Shown: one piece after another, positions 9,745 to 18,607 of the stretch
How positions within the stretch are numbered: position 1 is the stretch's first letter
Layout: each line of letters starts with the position of its first letter
Source of the DNA: Marilutibacter penaei
GTDB taxonomy: Bacteria; Pseudomonadota; Gammaproteobacteria; Xanthomonadales; Xanthomonadaceae
Direction of reading: 5' to 3'
Length of the DNA: 64,000 bases
Assembly (NCBI RefSeq): GCF_014145395.1
Contig: NZ_JACHTE010000007.1
Span: 168,888-232,887, forward strand
The notes under the pieces: model-generated
What the model was told of the DNA's origin: nothing
The model's database searches: none
Seen by the model: the letters and a program-made list of their open reading frames with translations, nothing else
Program-made: the position numbers and the translations under genes

Positions 9745-10494
9745 TCAATATCCCCGCGCCCACACGGCGTCGTAGGCCGACCGCAGCCGCTGGAAATCGT
9801 GCAGCACCTCGTCCGGGCTGCGTTCCCCGCGCAGCTTCAGCAGCGACCGCCGGAGCCGCGCGAGGTTGCGCTCGCGCCAGCCGGTGGCGGGAATGCGCAG
9901 CGCCCCCCGGTCGAGGTCGATCACCCACCCGTTGCCCGCCGCGTTGAACAGCAGGTTGTGTGCATTGAGGTCGGCATGGTCCAGGCCGACGCGGTGGGTC
10001 CGCGCGACCAGGCGGCCCGCGGCTTCCCATGGGGCGCCATCGGCGGCCACCGTGGCCCGGTCGGCCAGTGACCGCACGTCGTCGATGCGATCGAGCAGGA
10101 TCGCCGCCTGGTAGCGGAAGCCCTCCCGACGGTAGTAGGCCGCGATCGGACGGGGCACCGGCAGCCCCCGCTTGATCACGCTGCGCGCCAGGCGGAACTC
10201 GGCGAAGCTGCGCGTGCGGTTCGAGCCGTGCCACAGGTAACGGTCGCGGCTCAACTGCGCGGCCATGCCCCCCCTCAGGTACCTGCGCAGCACCGCGGGG
10301 CCCACCGGCGTGTCCACGAACCACGCGCCGCCCCGGCCGCCGCTTTCGACCGCGCGCGCCTTGTCGCCCCAGAACCCAGGGGAGAACCATTCGGGTCCAA
10401 CTTGCCGCAGGCGTTCGAGGTCGAAGAGAATCGCGCCATAGCCGTCGCCGTCGCGGAATGGCGTCAGGCCCTCGGTAGCGTCGTATCCGGTCAT
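9745..10494 (-). CDS. kdkA: 3-deoxy-D-manno-octulosonic acid kinase KdkA
   Basis: A 249-residue kinase-fold protein matching KdkA, which phosphorylates Kdo in the lipopolysaccharide inner core. Visible landmarks are [44 protein letters not shown], the catalytic loop [11 protein letters not shown] and the metal-binding DLDRG. It is transcribed leftward and diverges from a heptosyltransferase-like gene only 39 bases away. The two lipopolysaccharide core genes therefore share one promoter region. Confidence 0.9.
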   Translation of the reverse strand: MTGYDATEGLTPFRDGDGYGAILFDLERLRQVGPEWFSPGFWGDKARAVESGGRGGAWFVDTPVGPAVLRRYLRGGMAAQLSRDRYLWHGSNRTRSFAEFRLARSVIKRGLPVPRPIAAYYRREGFRYQAAILLDRIDDVRSLADRATVAADGAPWEAAGRLVARTHRVGLDHADLNAHNLLFNAAGNGWVIDLDRGALRIPATGWRERNLARLRRSLLKLRGERSPDEVLHDFQRLRSAYDAVWARGY

Positions 10495-10533
10495 CGTCCC
10501 CGGAGTCTAACAATTCAAACGCCCCGTTCACCC

Positions 10534-11610
10534 ATGCCCGAAGCCCTTCGTTCCCTTTGCCTGCTCAGGCTCTCAGCGCTCGGCGACGTGACCCACGTCC
10601 TGCCCCTCGTGCACACCCTTCGCAGTGCCCGGCCGGACCTGAGGCTGTCGTGGGTCATCGGACGCGGCGAGCATCGCCTGCTTGAAGGCCTGCCCGGGGT
10701 CGACTTCATCGAATACGACAAGAAGACGGGACTTGCCGGCATGCGCGCGCTGCACCGGACGTTGCGGGAGCGGCTGGGGCCCGACGGCCGCTTCGATGCA
10801 TTGCTGCAGATGCAGCTGGCCCTCCGGGCCAACGTCCTGTCCGGCTTCGTCCCGGCCCGTCGCCGGATCGGTTACGGCCGCGAACGCGCGAAGGAACTGC
10901 ACGGGCTCTTCGTCAACGAACGCATCCCCGAGCGCCCGCGGCAACACGTGCTCGACCTGCTGGGCAGTTTTTCGGAACCCTTGGGTATCGTGCGCGACGA
11001 AGTCCGCTGGGAACTCCCGGTGCCGGCGGAAGCCCATGCATGGGCCGCCGCGCAATGGGAACGGGACGGTCGCCCCACCCTGATGGTCTCGCCCTGCTCC
11101 AGCCACGAACGCCGGAACTGGCGACCCGAACGGCACGCCGCGCTGGCCGACCATGCCGCCGCGCTGGGCTGGCGCATCGTGATCTGCGGCGGCCGCAGCC
11201 CGCTGGAAAGGCAGACCGCCGACGCGATCCGCGGCGCGATGTCGCACCCGGCCCTCGACCTGGTCGGCAAGGACACCTTGAAACAACTGCCGGCCCTGCT
11301 GGCCCGCGCGGACCTGCTCGTCACCCCGGACTCCGGCCCGATGCACATCGCCAACGCCATGGGGACGCGCGTGCTGGGCCTCCACGCCGCCAGCAATCCG
11401 CACCGGAGCGGCCCCTACAGCGACCGCCGCTATTGCGTAGACCGTTATGACGACGCCGCGCGCCGTTTTCTCGGCAAGCCCGCGGACGCCATCCGCTGGG
11501 GCACCAAGATCGAGAACGAAGGCGTGATGGACCTCGTCACCGTCGAAGATGCGATCGCCGCGTTCGAGCGCTTCCGCGCCGACCACCCGACCCCGAAGGA
11601 GATGCGCTGA
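10534..11610 (+). CDS. Glycosyltransferase family 9 (heptosyltransferase-like) protein
   Basis: The start is MPEALRSLCLLRLSALGDVT at 10534; the open frame upstream belongs to the kdkA antisense. The 358-residue product has the GT9 fold landmarks: LLRLSALGDVTHVLPLV at the N-terminus, SPCSSHERRNW in the nucleotide-sugar domain, and LVTPDSGPMHIANAMG near the C-terminus. The likely role is heptose transfer to the lipopolysaccharide core, supported by the divergent kdkA. I cannot tell heptosyltransferase I from II, so no symbol is given. Confidence 0.85.
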   Translation: MPEALRSLCLLRLSALGDVTHVLPLVHTLRSARPDLRLSWVIGRGEHRLLEGLPGVDFIEYDKKTGLAGMRALHRTLRERLGPDGRFDALLQMQLALRANVLSGFVPARRRIGYGRERAKELHGLFVNERIPERPRQHVLDLLGSFSEPLGIVRDEVRWELPVPAEAHAWAAAQWERDGRPTLMVSPCSSHERRNWRPERHAALADHAAALGWRIVICGGRSPLERQTADAIRGAMSHPALDLVGKDTLKQLPALLARADLLVTPDSGPMHIANAMGTRVLGLHAASNPHRSGPYSDRRYCVDRYDDAARRFLGKPADAIRWGTKIENEGVMDLVTVEDAIAAFERFRADHPTPKEMR

Positions 11611-11960
11611 TGGCATCCTGGTTCACCGTCATGGCCCCGCTGCTGCCCGAACTCGTTCGCGCGGCGCGGCCGATCTTCACCCGCAACGCGGAACCGTCGC
11701 AGGTTCCCAAGCAGATCGCGGAACTGCAGGACGCCGTGTTGCAGAACGACCAGGCGATCAAGACCCTGGCGTCCGAGATGGAGCAGACCCTGCAGGGCCT
11801 GACCGGCGCCTCGCAGCAGCTCGAAACGACCCTGCTCGGCCTGCGTCATGCGCTCGGCGCGCAGGAGAAGCGCCTGGCACGGGCACAGCTGCTGTCGACG
11901 GTCGCCGTGACCGCCGCGCTGCTTGCCTTCGCCGTGGCCGCCTATGCCTTGGCGCGTTGA
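11610..11960 (+). CDS. Small coiled-coil membrane protein, unknown function
   Basis: A 116-residue protein whose ATG shares its first base with the stop of the upstream glycosyltransferase (TGATG), so translation is probably coupled. A central Gln/Glu-rich segment (about residues 28-90: QIAELQDAVLQNDQAIKTL onward) is predicted to form a coiled coil. It is followed by one C-terminal transmembrane helix (STVAVTAALLAFAVAAYAL). This looks like a tail-anchored or single-span protein. No family recognised. Confidence 0.7.
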   Translation: MASWFTVMAPLLPELVRAARPIFTRNAEPSQVPKQIAELQDAVLQNDQAIKTLASEMEQTLQGLTGASQQLETTLLGLRHALGAQEKRLARAQLLSTVAVTAALLAFAVAAYALAR

Positions 11961-11969
11961 GTCGCGCCT

Positions 11970-12380
11970 TCAGGCCGTCCCGCTGCCGGTACCATAGTTC
12001 TGGTAGGACTTCTCCTCGACGTAGGACGAGCCCAGTGCCAGGTTGATGTCCTTCTTGATCCGCGCGCGGGTGTCGTTCTCGAAGTAGACGCTGCGGGCCA
12101 GGCGGACGAATTCCTCGTCGAAGGCCTGGGCCTTCTCCTTGAGCCGGATGTCGTCCTCGATCTCCCACAGGCGCTCGTTCACTGCCTTGAGGTCGGCCCT
12201 CAGGCGGACGACGTCGTTGCCTGCCGCCGGATGCGCCATCCACGTCCGCTCCAGCGCCGACAGCTCGTTGCGCACGTTCGCGAGCTTGGCCTCGTCGGTC
12301 ATCCGCTCCGACTTGATCTGCAGGATCGCGATCTTGTCCAGCAGCTCACCAAAGGATACGGGGACCAGGATCTCGGACAT
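11970..12380 (-). CDS. DUF6165 family protein
   Basis: The start chosen is MSEILVPVSFGELLDKIAIL at 12380, because AAGGTCG lies at ribosome-binding distance and family members begin with ILVPVSFGEL. An in-frame ATG five codons upstream is the alternative. The 136-residue product is mostly helical, with charged heptads (LRADLKAVNERLWEIEDDIRLKEK). The DUF6165 assignment rests on the conserved ILVPVSFGELLDKI..LQIKSERM start. Homologues often lie near polysaccharide or lipopolysaccharide genes. The biochemical role is unknown. It converges on the coiled-coil gene. Confidence 0.75.
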   Translation of the reverse strand: MSEILVPVSFGELLDKIAILQIKSERMTDEAKLANVRNELSALERTWMAHPAAGNDVVRLRADLKAVNERLWEIEDDIRLKEKAQAFDEEFVRLARSVYFENDTRARIKKDINLALGSSYVEEKSYQNYGTGSGTA

Positions 12381-12535
12381 CGGAGCGACCTTCATGAACG
12401 GAGCGGCCAGTGTATCGCGCCCGGCTGCACCGCGGCTTGACGCCCCGGCCACGCCTGCATCGACACCCTTGCCGGCGTCCGCCGCGGACCGTATGATGGC
12501 GCCCCCGCGCCCGTTGGCGTTGCCGACGGGACACC

Positions 12536-12626
12536 GGAGAGGTGGCAGAGCGGTTGAATGTACCTGACTCGAAATCAGGCAGGCGTTAATAGCGCCTCGG
12601 GGGTTCGAATCCCCCCCTCTCCGCCA
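12536..12626 (+). tRNA. tRNA-Ser (anticodon CGA)
   Basis: A 91-base class II tRNA. The acceptor GGAGAGG pairs with CCTCTCC, encoded GCCA follows, and the anticodon stem-loop is CCTGACTCGAAATCAGG. A long variable arm and T arm GGGGGTTCGAATCCCCC are present. It diverges from the DUF6165 gene. Confidence 0.97.
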
Positions 12627-12637
12627 GATACCGGAAC

Positions 12638-12660
12638 CGCCCCCGCAAGGGGGCGTTTTT
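12638..12660 (+). terminator. Rho-independent terminator of tRNA-Ser(CGA)
   Basis: Stem CGCCCCC/GGGGGCG with a GCAA tetraloop followed directly by five T residues, 12 bases after the tRNA 3' end. Confidence 0.9.
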
Positions 12661-12782
12661 CGTGGCCGCCCGGACCTGCGCGGCGGCGGCGGCGATGCCC
12701 GCGCTTGCGTCCCGGCCGGATGCCGTCGAAGATTCCGTTGACCCTTCCAGCGAGGCCATGACGCGACCGGCGTGCCCAGCCC

Positions 12783-13487
12783 ATGATTGAATTCGGACAC
12801 CTGACGCATGCCGGCCTGCGCCGTGAACTCAACGAAGACACCTATTACGGCGACACCGAGATGGGGCTGTGGCTGGTCGCCGACGGCATGGGCGGCCACG
12901 AGTACGGTGAAGTCGCCAGCGCGCTGGCCCGCGAGACCATCGTGCGCGAGGTCCGCGACGGGACGCCGCTGATCCAGGCCATCCGCATTGCCGACGAAGA
13001 GATCATCCGCAGTTCGCGGCGAAGGCACGATGCGCTCCCCATGGGCACCACGGTGGTCGCCGCGCGCGTGCAAAGCCACCGGTTCGAAGTCGCGTGGGTC
13101 GGTGACAGCCGCGTGTATCTATGGCGCGATGGCCAACTCGTCCAGCTTTCCCAGGACCACAGCTACGTGCAGGAGCTGATCGCGAACGGTGCGATCACCC
13201 ATGAGCAGGCGCGAAAACATCCGCACCGCAACGTCGTGACCCAGGCCCTGGGGGTCACCGACCCCCGCAACCTGAACGTCGAGACCATGACGGGGGAACT
13301 GCGGCCGGGGATGCAACTGCTGCTTTGCAGCGACGGCCTGACCGAGGAGGTCGAGGACGGCACGATCAGCCGCGTCCTAGCCCAGCAGGACTGCAGCGCC
13401 CAGGAATGCGTCGACACCCTGGTGGCGGCTGCTCTGGACGGAGGCGGCTCCGACAACATCACCGTGGTGCTCGTCCGCAGCCACTGA
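12783..13487 (+). CDS. PP2C family serine/threonine protein phosphatase
   Basis: A 234-residue single-domain PP2C phosphatase of the bacterial Stp type. Motifs in order: RRELNEDTYY (metal-binding Asp in the ED pair), LVADGMGGHEYGEVAS, TTVVAARV, WVGDSRVYLWRDG, LCSDGLTEEV and GGSDNITVVLV. It is expected to be cytosolic and to use two Mn or Mg ions. No partner kinase gene is adjacent. It stands alone between tRNA-Ser and the convergent dnaQ. Confidence 0.92.
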   Translation: MIEFGHLTHAGLRRELNEDTYYGDTEMGLWLVADGMGGHEYGEVASALARETIVREVRDGTPLIQAIRIADEEIIRSSRRRHDALPMGTTVVAARVQSHRFEVAWVGDSRVYLWRDGQLVQLSQDHSYVQELIANGAITHEQARKHPHRNVVTQALGVTDPRNLNVETMTGELRPGMQLLLCSDGLTEEVEDGTISRVLAQQDCSAQECVDTLVAAALDGGGSDNITVVLVRSH

Positions 13488-13522
13488 GGTTCGCCCCGCG
13501 TGGCTGGCGGACCCGTCGCCCC

Positions 13523-14254
13523 TCAGCCCGCAACCGGCAGGTCCGTTTCCGGCGCGTCCCACACGGCGTGCCCGGCCTTGCTCCGCAGCGTGGCCAAGCG
13601 GGCCTGGTGGGCGGCCATGTCCTCTGGCGGCACTTCCACGCGCGGGCGTGGCTGTGTCCCCTGCCCCCTGAACATGCCCAGCCCGGCGCTCGCGGGACCG
13701 GCTGCCTCGGCCGTATCGCCGAAACCGATCTCTTCCTGCCCCGACGTCAGGCCGATATAGACCTCGGCCAGCAACTGCGCATCCAGCAGCGCGCCGTGCA
13801 ACTGCCGGTGCGTGTTGTCGACGCCGAGGCGCTTGCACAGGGCATCGAGCGAGTTGCGCTGGCCCGGGAACCGCTGCCGCGCGAGCAGCAGGGAGTCCTC
13901 GATCGCGCAATGGTCCGCCAGCTTGCCGTACTCGCGACCGGCCAGGCGCAACTCGTTGTCCAGGAACCCGACGTCGAACGCGGCGTTGTGGATGACCAGC
14001 TCCGCGCCCTTCACGAAATCCAGGAACTCCTGGGCGACGTCTTCGAACACGGGCTTGTCGGCCAGGAACTCCAGCGTCAGTCCCGTGACTTCCTGCGCAC
14101 CGGCTTCGAACTCGCGGCGGGGATTCAGATAACGGTGGAAGGTGCGACCGGTCGGACGTCGCTCCAGGAACTCAACGCACCCGATCTCGACCACGCGGTT
14201 GCCGCGTTCCCACCTCAGGCCGGTGGTTTCAGTATCGAGGATGACCTGGCGCAT
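13523..14254 (-). CDS. dnaQ: DNA polymerase III epsilon subunit (proofreading exonuclease)
   Basis: The start is MRQVILDTETTGL at 14254; a 19-residue upstream extension is not family-like. The 243-residue product has the DEDDh exonuclease motifs DTETTG, HNAAFDVGFLD and HGALLDAQ, and a C-terminal tail of the kind that contacts the polymerase alpha subunit. It follows rnhA in the same leftward run, the common dnaQ/rnhA pairing, here co-directional rather than divergent as in E. coli. Confidence 0.95.
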   Translation of the reverse strand: MRQVILDTETTGLRWERGNRVVEIGCVEFLERRPTGRTFHRYLNPRREFEAGAQEVTGLTLEFLADKPVFEDVAQEFLDFVKGAELVIHNAAFDVGFLDNELRLAGREYGKLADHCAIEDSLLLARQRFPGQRNSLDALCKRLGVDNTHRQLHGALLDAQLLAEVYIGLTSGQEEIGFGDTAEAAGPASAGLGMFRGQGTQPRPRVEVPPEDMAAHQARLATLRSKAGHAVWDAPETDLPVAG

Positions 14255-14326
14255 GGAATTCGTGGGTGCTTGGAGGCGCCCACTGTGCCCTGTCGGGCCC
14301 GGGCCTGTCACCCCGCGATCGCGTCG

Positions 14327-14785
14327 TCAGCGTGCCGCCTTGAACTTCAACGCCTGGTCGCGGGCGAGCCCATCGACGCGCTCGTTGTCCGGATCGCCCG
14401 AGTGGCCCTTGACCCAGCGCCAGTCCACCCGGTGCCGGCCGGCCGCGGCGTGCAGGCGCTCCCACAGGTCGCGGTTCTTGACCGGATCGCCACCGGCGGT
14501 CTTCCAGCCACGGCGCACCCAGTTCGCCATCCATTGGGTGATCCCCTGGCGGACGTACTGGGAGTCCGTGGTCAGGACGACGCTGCAGGACTCTTTCAGG
14601 GACTCCAGCCCCATGATCGCCGCCATCAGCTCCATGCGGTTGTTGGTGGTATCGGTTTCGCCACCGCTCAGTTCGCGCTCCCGGCCCTGGTAGCGCAGCA
14701 ATGCCGCCCAGCCACCGGGCCCCGGATTGCCCAGGCAGGCGCCGTCGGTATGGACCTCGACGGACTTTTTCGATTCGGATGTCAT
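14327..14785 (-). CDS. rnhA: Ribonuclease HI
   Basis: It cleaves RNA in RNA-DNA hybrids. The 152 residues start at [20 protein letters not shown]. The catalytic acidic residues lie in [23 protein letters not shown] and LTTDSQYV, and the basic protrusion [20 protein letters not shown] and the [14 protein letters not shown] active-site loop are intact. The length is close to the E. coli 155. It lies between a methyltransferase gene (8 bases upstream) and dnaQ. Confidence 0.97.
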   Translation of the reverse strand: MTSESKKSVEVHTDGACLGNPGPGGWAALLRYQGRERELSGGETDTTNNRMELMAAIMGLESLKESCSVVLTTDSQYVRQGITQWMANWVRRGWKTAGGDPVKNRDLWERLHAAAGRHRVDWRWVKGHSGDPDNERVDGLARDQALKFKAAR

Positions 14786-14792
14786 CCAGACA

Positions 14793-15536
14793 TTATGGCG
14801 GGCCGGGCGACGGCTGTGAGTCCACCCCCTCCGAGCGGGCCACGATCCGCAGCGGGGCGCGCATCGCGCCCACGCCGGGCTGCAGTCTGAGTTTGCGGAC
14901 CGCCCCCGGGGGAATCGCGGCGTGCACACGCTTGGTCACGGTCAGCGCAATGCCCGCACGCAGCCGGTCGGCTGCACCGATGCCCGCGTCGTCGTCGTCC
15001 GGGTACCAGAGGGGCCCCAGCCACTGCAGGCTGACCGCATCGACCGAAAATCCGGCGCGCCGCAGGGCCGCCTGCCAGTAGCCCGGACCATGGGCGCCCA
15101 GGCCACTGCGCCACCAGCGTGTCCGGTACGGGCTCCAGGGGTTCAAAGTCGCCAGCCACAGCACCCCTCCCGGTGCGAGGACCCGCCTGCATTCCTCCAG
15201 CACCGCCCGCGTATCGCCATACGCGTCATCGAGCGCATGTTGCACCAGGATCGCGCCGAAGCTCTCGTTGGCCAGCGGCCACGGCAGCGCGGCCCGGACA
15301 TCCCCCCTAAATCCCCGCGCCTCGCGCCGCAGGCAGATACCCCGGCCGATGTCGCGCTGGGGCGGCTCCGCGCCTGGTACCCCGAGCCAGACCCAAGGCA
15401 ATGCAGGGATCCCCGCCAGCATGCGTGCCATCGCCCGGGACTCCGCCGCGAGCAGTCCTTGCCCGTCCAGGCCGGAAAACCACTCCGGTCCCGCTTTCGG
15501 GATGCCAGGTTGACGCAGGGGACGATGCGGGGGCAT
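14793..15536 (-). CDS. SAM-dependent methyltransferase
   Basis: A 247-residue protein with a class I methyltransferase region: [21 protein letters not shown] then [24 protein letters not shown], typical of the motif IV to VI part of Methyltransf_11 enzymes. The glycine-rich SAM loop is degenerate ([11 protein letters not shown]). Genes of this type often lie between gloB and rnhA in proteobacteria. Substrate unknown. It diverges from gloB with an 83-base gap. Confidence 0.8.
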   Translation of the reverse strand: MPPHRPLRQPGIPKAGPEWFSGLDGQGLLAAESRAMARMLAGIPALPWVWLGVPGAEPPQRDIGRGICLRREARGFRGDVRAALPWPLANESFGAILVQHALDDAYGDTRAVLEECRRVLAPGGVLWLATLNPWSPYRTRWWRSGLGAHGPGYWQAALRRAGFSVDAVSLQWLGPLWYPDDDDAGIGAADRLRAGIALTVTKRVHAAIPPGAVRKLRLQPGVGAMRAPLRIVARSEGVDSQPSPGPP

Positions 15537-15619
15537 GGTCGGCGGTACCGGTCGGGCCGTATCGGAGCAGTCAGCCGCAGTACAGCCCGGATCCCGCGCA
15601 AATGCAACGGAGCGTCACC

Positions 15620-16411
15620 ATGCGGCTGCGAGCCCTGCCTTCGCGACAGGACAATTACATCTGGACGCTGGCGGACGCTACCGGTCGCGCCATCGTGGTC
15701 GACCCCGGCGAAGCCGCCCCGGTCCTGGAGGCCGCCGCGGCCGGCCTGGAACCCGTTGCCATCCTGCTCACGCACCATCACTACGACCACGTGGACGGTA
15801 CCGCCGCACTGCTCGCGCGCTGGCCCCACCTGCCGGTATTCGGCCCCGCGGACGGGCGCATCGAAGTCCCGGTGCGCACCTTGGCCGAGGGCGACCGGCT
15901 CGAGTTGTTGGGCCTGGAGGTCACGGTACTGGCCGTTCCCGGCCACACGCTCAGCCACCTCGCGTTCCATGTGACGGAACCGGACACGGGCGGCACCGGC
16001 GGCGGCTGGCTGTTCTGCGGGGATACCTTGTTCAGCCTGGGGTGTGGGCGGCTGTTCGAAGGTACGCCGGATCAGATGCACGCATCACTGATGCGCCTGG
16101 CCGCCTTGCCCGACGCGACCGCCGTCTGCTGCGGCCACGAGTACACCCTGTCCAACGCCGCCTTCGCGCGTGCGGTGGACCCCGACAATGCGGCCCTGCA
16201 ACGCCGCACCGAGGAGGCCCAGGCCATGCGCGAATCCGGACACCCCAGCCTGCCCAGCACGCTTGCCAGCGAGCGCGCCTGCAATCCGTTCCTGCGTTGC
16301 GACGCACAGGCGGTGGTCAATGCGGTGGCCGGATGGCTGGGCCGCCCGGCAGGGGATGCGACCGGAACCTTCGCCGCCCTGCGGCGCTGGAAAGACGGGT
16401 TCGCCGGATGA
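15620..16411 (+). CDS. gloB: Hydroxyacylglutathione hydrolase (glyoxalase II)
   Basis: It hydrolyses S-lactoylglutathione to lactate and glutathione, completing methylglyoxal detoxification. The start taken is ATG at 15620, with GGAG 8 bases upstream; an ATG at 15602 is an alternative. The 263 residues contain the zinc-binding THHHYDHVDG, PGHTLSHLAFH, FCGDTLFSLGCGRLFEG and CCGHEYTLSN, followed by the glyoxalase II C-terminal domain (NPFLRC). Its stop overlaps the mltD start (ATGA). Confidence 0.96.
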   Translation: MRLRALPSRQDNYIWTLADATGRAIVVDPGEAAPVLEAAAAGLEPVAILLTHHHYDHVDGTAALLARWPHLPVFGPADGRIEVPVRTLAEGDRLELLGLEVTVLAVPGHTLSHLAFHVTEPDTGGTGGGWLFCGDTLFSLGCGRLFEGTPDQMHASLMRLAALPDATAVCCGHEYTLSNAAFARAVDPDNAALQRRTEEAQAMRESGHPSLPSTLASERACNPFLRCDAQAVVNAVAGWLGRPAGDATGTFAALRRWKDGFAG

Positions 16412-17634
16412 GCCGGCTCCACGGGCGCCTCGCCCGCGCCGTTTCAGGCATCGGCCTGTGCCTGCTGGCCGGCAGCGGATGGGCCGCCGAATCCGCGCCC
16501 GCGCCCGCCGGCGCCGTCGAACCGCTTGCCGCCGTTTCAGGCGATCCCTCGCCCGCCCCCCTCCCGGCCGGCCAGCGCAGCGGCCGGGAGATCTTCGAGG
16601 CCTTCAGCAGCGGCCTGTCCGACCAGCAGTGCAGCACCGGCGTCAGCGAGCGCTGGAGCCGCCACTTCGCGCACGCGCCCGATCGTCTCGCCCAGCAGGG
16701 GGATGGCCTGCTGCCCCTCTTCGGGTACGTGGTGGATGAGCTGCGTCGCAACCACCTTCCCACCGAATACGCCCTCATCCCGTTCGTCGAGAGCGGCTAC
16801 AAGCCCGCAGCCCGCAGCCCGGCAGGGCCCGCCGGCATGTGGCAGATGATCAAGGTCACCGCGCGCAACCATCAGGTGCCGATCACCGGCCAGTACGACG
16901 GTCGCCTCTCGCCGGTGGACTCCACCCGTGCGGCGGTTCGCTACATCAAGACCCTGCATGGCATGTTCGGAGGCGACTGGCGGCTGGCCGTGATGGCCTA
17001 CAACGCGGGCGAGTACCGCGTGTTCGGGGCGCTCAAGCGGGCAGGCGTCGAAGTCCGCGATGCGAGCCCGCAGGACCTGCCGGGCATGCCCGGCATCACC
17101 CAGGCGTATGTACGCAAGATCCACGCCCTGTCCTGCCTGATCGTCGATGCCGGTGAAGACGCCGACTGGCTTCGCGCGGTCGACCGCCCGGTCGCCCGCT
17201 TGCAGCCCCTGCCCGTCCCTGCAGGCACGCGGAGCATCGAAGCCTTCGCGGCGGAAGCCGGGCAGAGCACGGCGCGGCTGGAACGCCTCAATCCGATCCA
17301 TGCCGATGGTCGCATCCGCCGACCGGGCAGCGGCGAGACCTGGCTGCTCGGCGTGGCGGGGCCTGCCGACGCCGCGCGCACCACCACCCTGGCCGACGCC
17401 TCGGCCGCGGTGGCAGCGGACGCCCCCCTGGACGAAGCGGATGTCGATCGTACGGCCCACCCGCGCGTGCATACGGTGGCCCGGGGCGAGAACCCGTGGA
17501 CCATCGCGCGCCGATACGATCTGCAACTGGACGAACTGCTCCAACGCAACAACCTGCAGCGCGACAGCGTGCTCCGGGTCGGCCAACGGCTCCAGCTGAC
17601 CGCCGAAGGCGACCATACGGCTCCCCCTCGATAG
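16408..17634 (+). CDS. mltD: Membrane-bound lytic murein transglycosylase D (SLT plus LysM)
   Basis: A 408-residue secreted protein starting MSRLHGRLARAVSGIGL with a signal peptide to about GWAAE. The SLT domain has the catalytic Glu at residue 128 (IPFVESGYKPAARS), then GPAGMWQM and VMAYNAGEYRV. A C-terminal LysM domain (HTVARGENPWTIARRYDL...VGQRLQL) binds peptidoglycan. No lipobox Cys is visible at the signal cleavage site, unlike E. coli MltD, so it may be periplasmic rather than lipid-anchored. It overlaps gloB by four bases. Confidence 0.92.
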   Translation: MSRLHGRLARAVSGIGLCLLAGSGWAAESAPAPAGAVEPLAAVSGDPSPAPLPAGQRSGREIFEAFSSGLSDQQCSTGVSERWSRHFAHAPDRLAQQGDGLLPLFGYVVDELRRNHLPTEYALIPFVESGYKPAARSPAGPAGMWQMIKVTARNHQVPITGQYDGRLSPVDSTRAAVRYIKTLHGMFGGDWRLAVMAYNAGEYRVFGALKRAGVEVRDASPQDLPGMPGITQAYVRKIHALSCLIVDAGEDADWLRAVDRPVARLQPLPVPAGTRSIEAFAAEAGQSTARLERLNPIHADGRIRRPGSGETWLLGVAGPADAARTTTLADASAAVAADAPLDEADVDRTAHPRVHTVARGENPWTIARRYDLQLDELLQRNNLQRDSVLRVGQRLQLTAEGDHTAPPR

Positions 17635-17704
17635 TTCAGGCCAGTAGACTTGGGGCTCCCGGCGGACCGCATGCGCGTCCCGCCCCACCACCGAGGGAGT
17701 TTCC

Positions 17705-18499
17705 ATGGGTTTCCTGCAAGGCAAGCGCGCACTCATCACCGGCATCGCCAGCCAGCGCTCGATCGCCAGCGGCATTGCCGAGGCGATGCACCGGGAAGGC
17801 GCCGAACTGGCCTTCACCTACCAGAACGACAAGTTGAAGTCGCGGGTCGAAGCCGCGGCCAGCGAGTACGGCAGTGACATCGTGCTGCCCCTCGACGTGA
17901 CCGACGATGCCCAGATCGACGCCTGCTTCTCCGACCTGGGAAAGCGGTGGGACAGCCTGGACATCGTGGTGCACGCGATTGCGTTCGCCCCCCGCGAGGC
18001 GATCGCCGGCCAGTTCCTTGACGGCCTGACGCGCGAGAACTTCGCACTGGCGCACGACATCTCGGCGTACTCGCTGTCGGCGCTCGCCAAGGCCGCGCGG
18101 CCCCTGATGCAGGGACGCAATGGCGCGGTCCTGACCCTGAGCTACCTCGGCGCCGAGCGGGCACTGGCCGGCTACAACCTGATGGGCGTCGCCAAGGCCA
18201 GCCTGGAGGCCAGCGTGCGGTACCTCGCCTACAACCTTGGCCCGGACGGCACCCGGGTCAATGCGATTTCGGCCGGTCCGATCAAGACACTCGCGGCATC
18301 CGGCATCGCCGGCTTCCGCAAGATCCTGGGCCACGTGGAAGAAAACGCACCGCTTCGCCGCACCGTCAGCATCGAGGACGTCGGAAATGCCGCTGCCTTC
18401 CTGTGCTCGGACCTCGCGTCCGGTATCACCGGCGAGATCACCTACGTGGATGCCGGGTACAACATCCTCGGCATGACCGGCATCGGCGACGCCGACTGA
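17705..18499 (+). CDS. fabI: Enoyl-[acyl-carrier-protein] reductase FabI (NADH)
   Basis: It reduces enoyl-ACP in the last step of type II fatty acid elongation. The 264 residues have the family nucleotide-binding start [20 protein letters not shown] and the catalytic Tyr-x6-Lys pair (YNLMGVAK). [17 protein letters not shown] and [26 protein letters not shown] also match FabI. A clear ribosome binding site (GAGGGAG) precedes the ATG. It is 70 bases after mltD. Confidence 0.97.
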   Translation: MGFLQGKRALITGIASQRSIASGIAEAMHREGAELAFTYQNDKLKSRVEAAASEYGSDIVLPLDVTDDAQIDACFSDLGKRWDSLDIVVHAIAFAPREAIAGQFLDGLTRENFALAHDISAYSLSALAKAARPLMQGRNGAVLTLSYLGAERALAGYNLMGVAKASLEASVRYLAYNLGPDGTRVNAISAGPIKTLAASGIAGFRKILGHVEENAPLRRTVSIEDVGNAAAFLCSDLASGITGEITYVDAGYNILGMTGIGDAD

Positions 18500-18548
18500 T
18501 GATCCGGGGTCCGGCGCACGCGCGCGTCGGACCCACCGTCGCCGGATG

Positions 18549-18577
18549 AAAAAAGCCCCGGTCCATGGCCGGGGCTT
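18549..18577 (-). terminator. Rho-independent terminator of ppiD
   Basis: Stem AGCCCCGG/CCGGGGCT with a 7-base loop. On the minus strand the hairpin is followed by six U residues (six A at 18549-18554 on the plus strand). It lies between the convergent fabI and ppiD ends and may also act weakly for fabI. Confidence 0.85.
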
Positions 18578-18607
18578 CGTCGTTCTACGTTGGAGGGCAA
18601 GCGCGCC

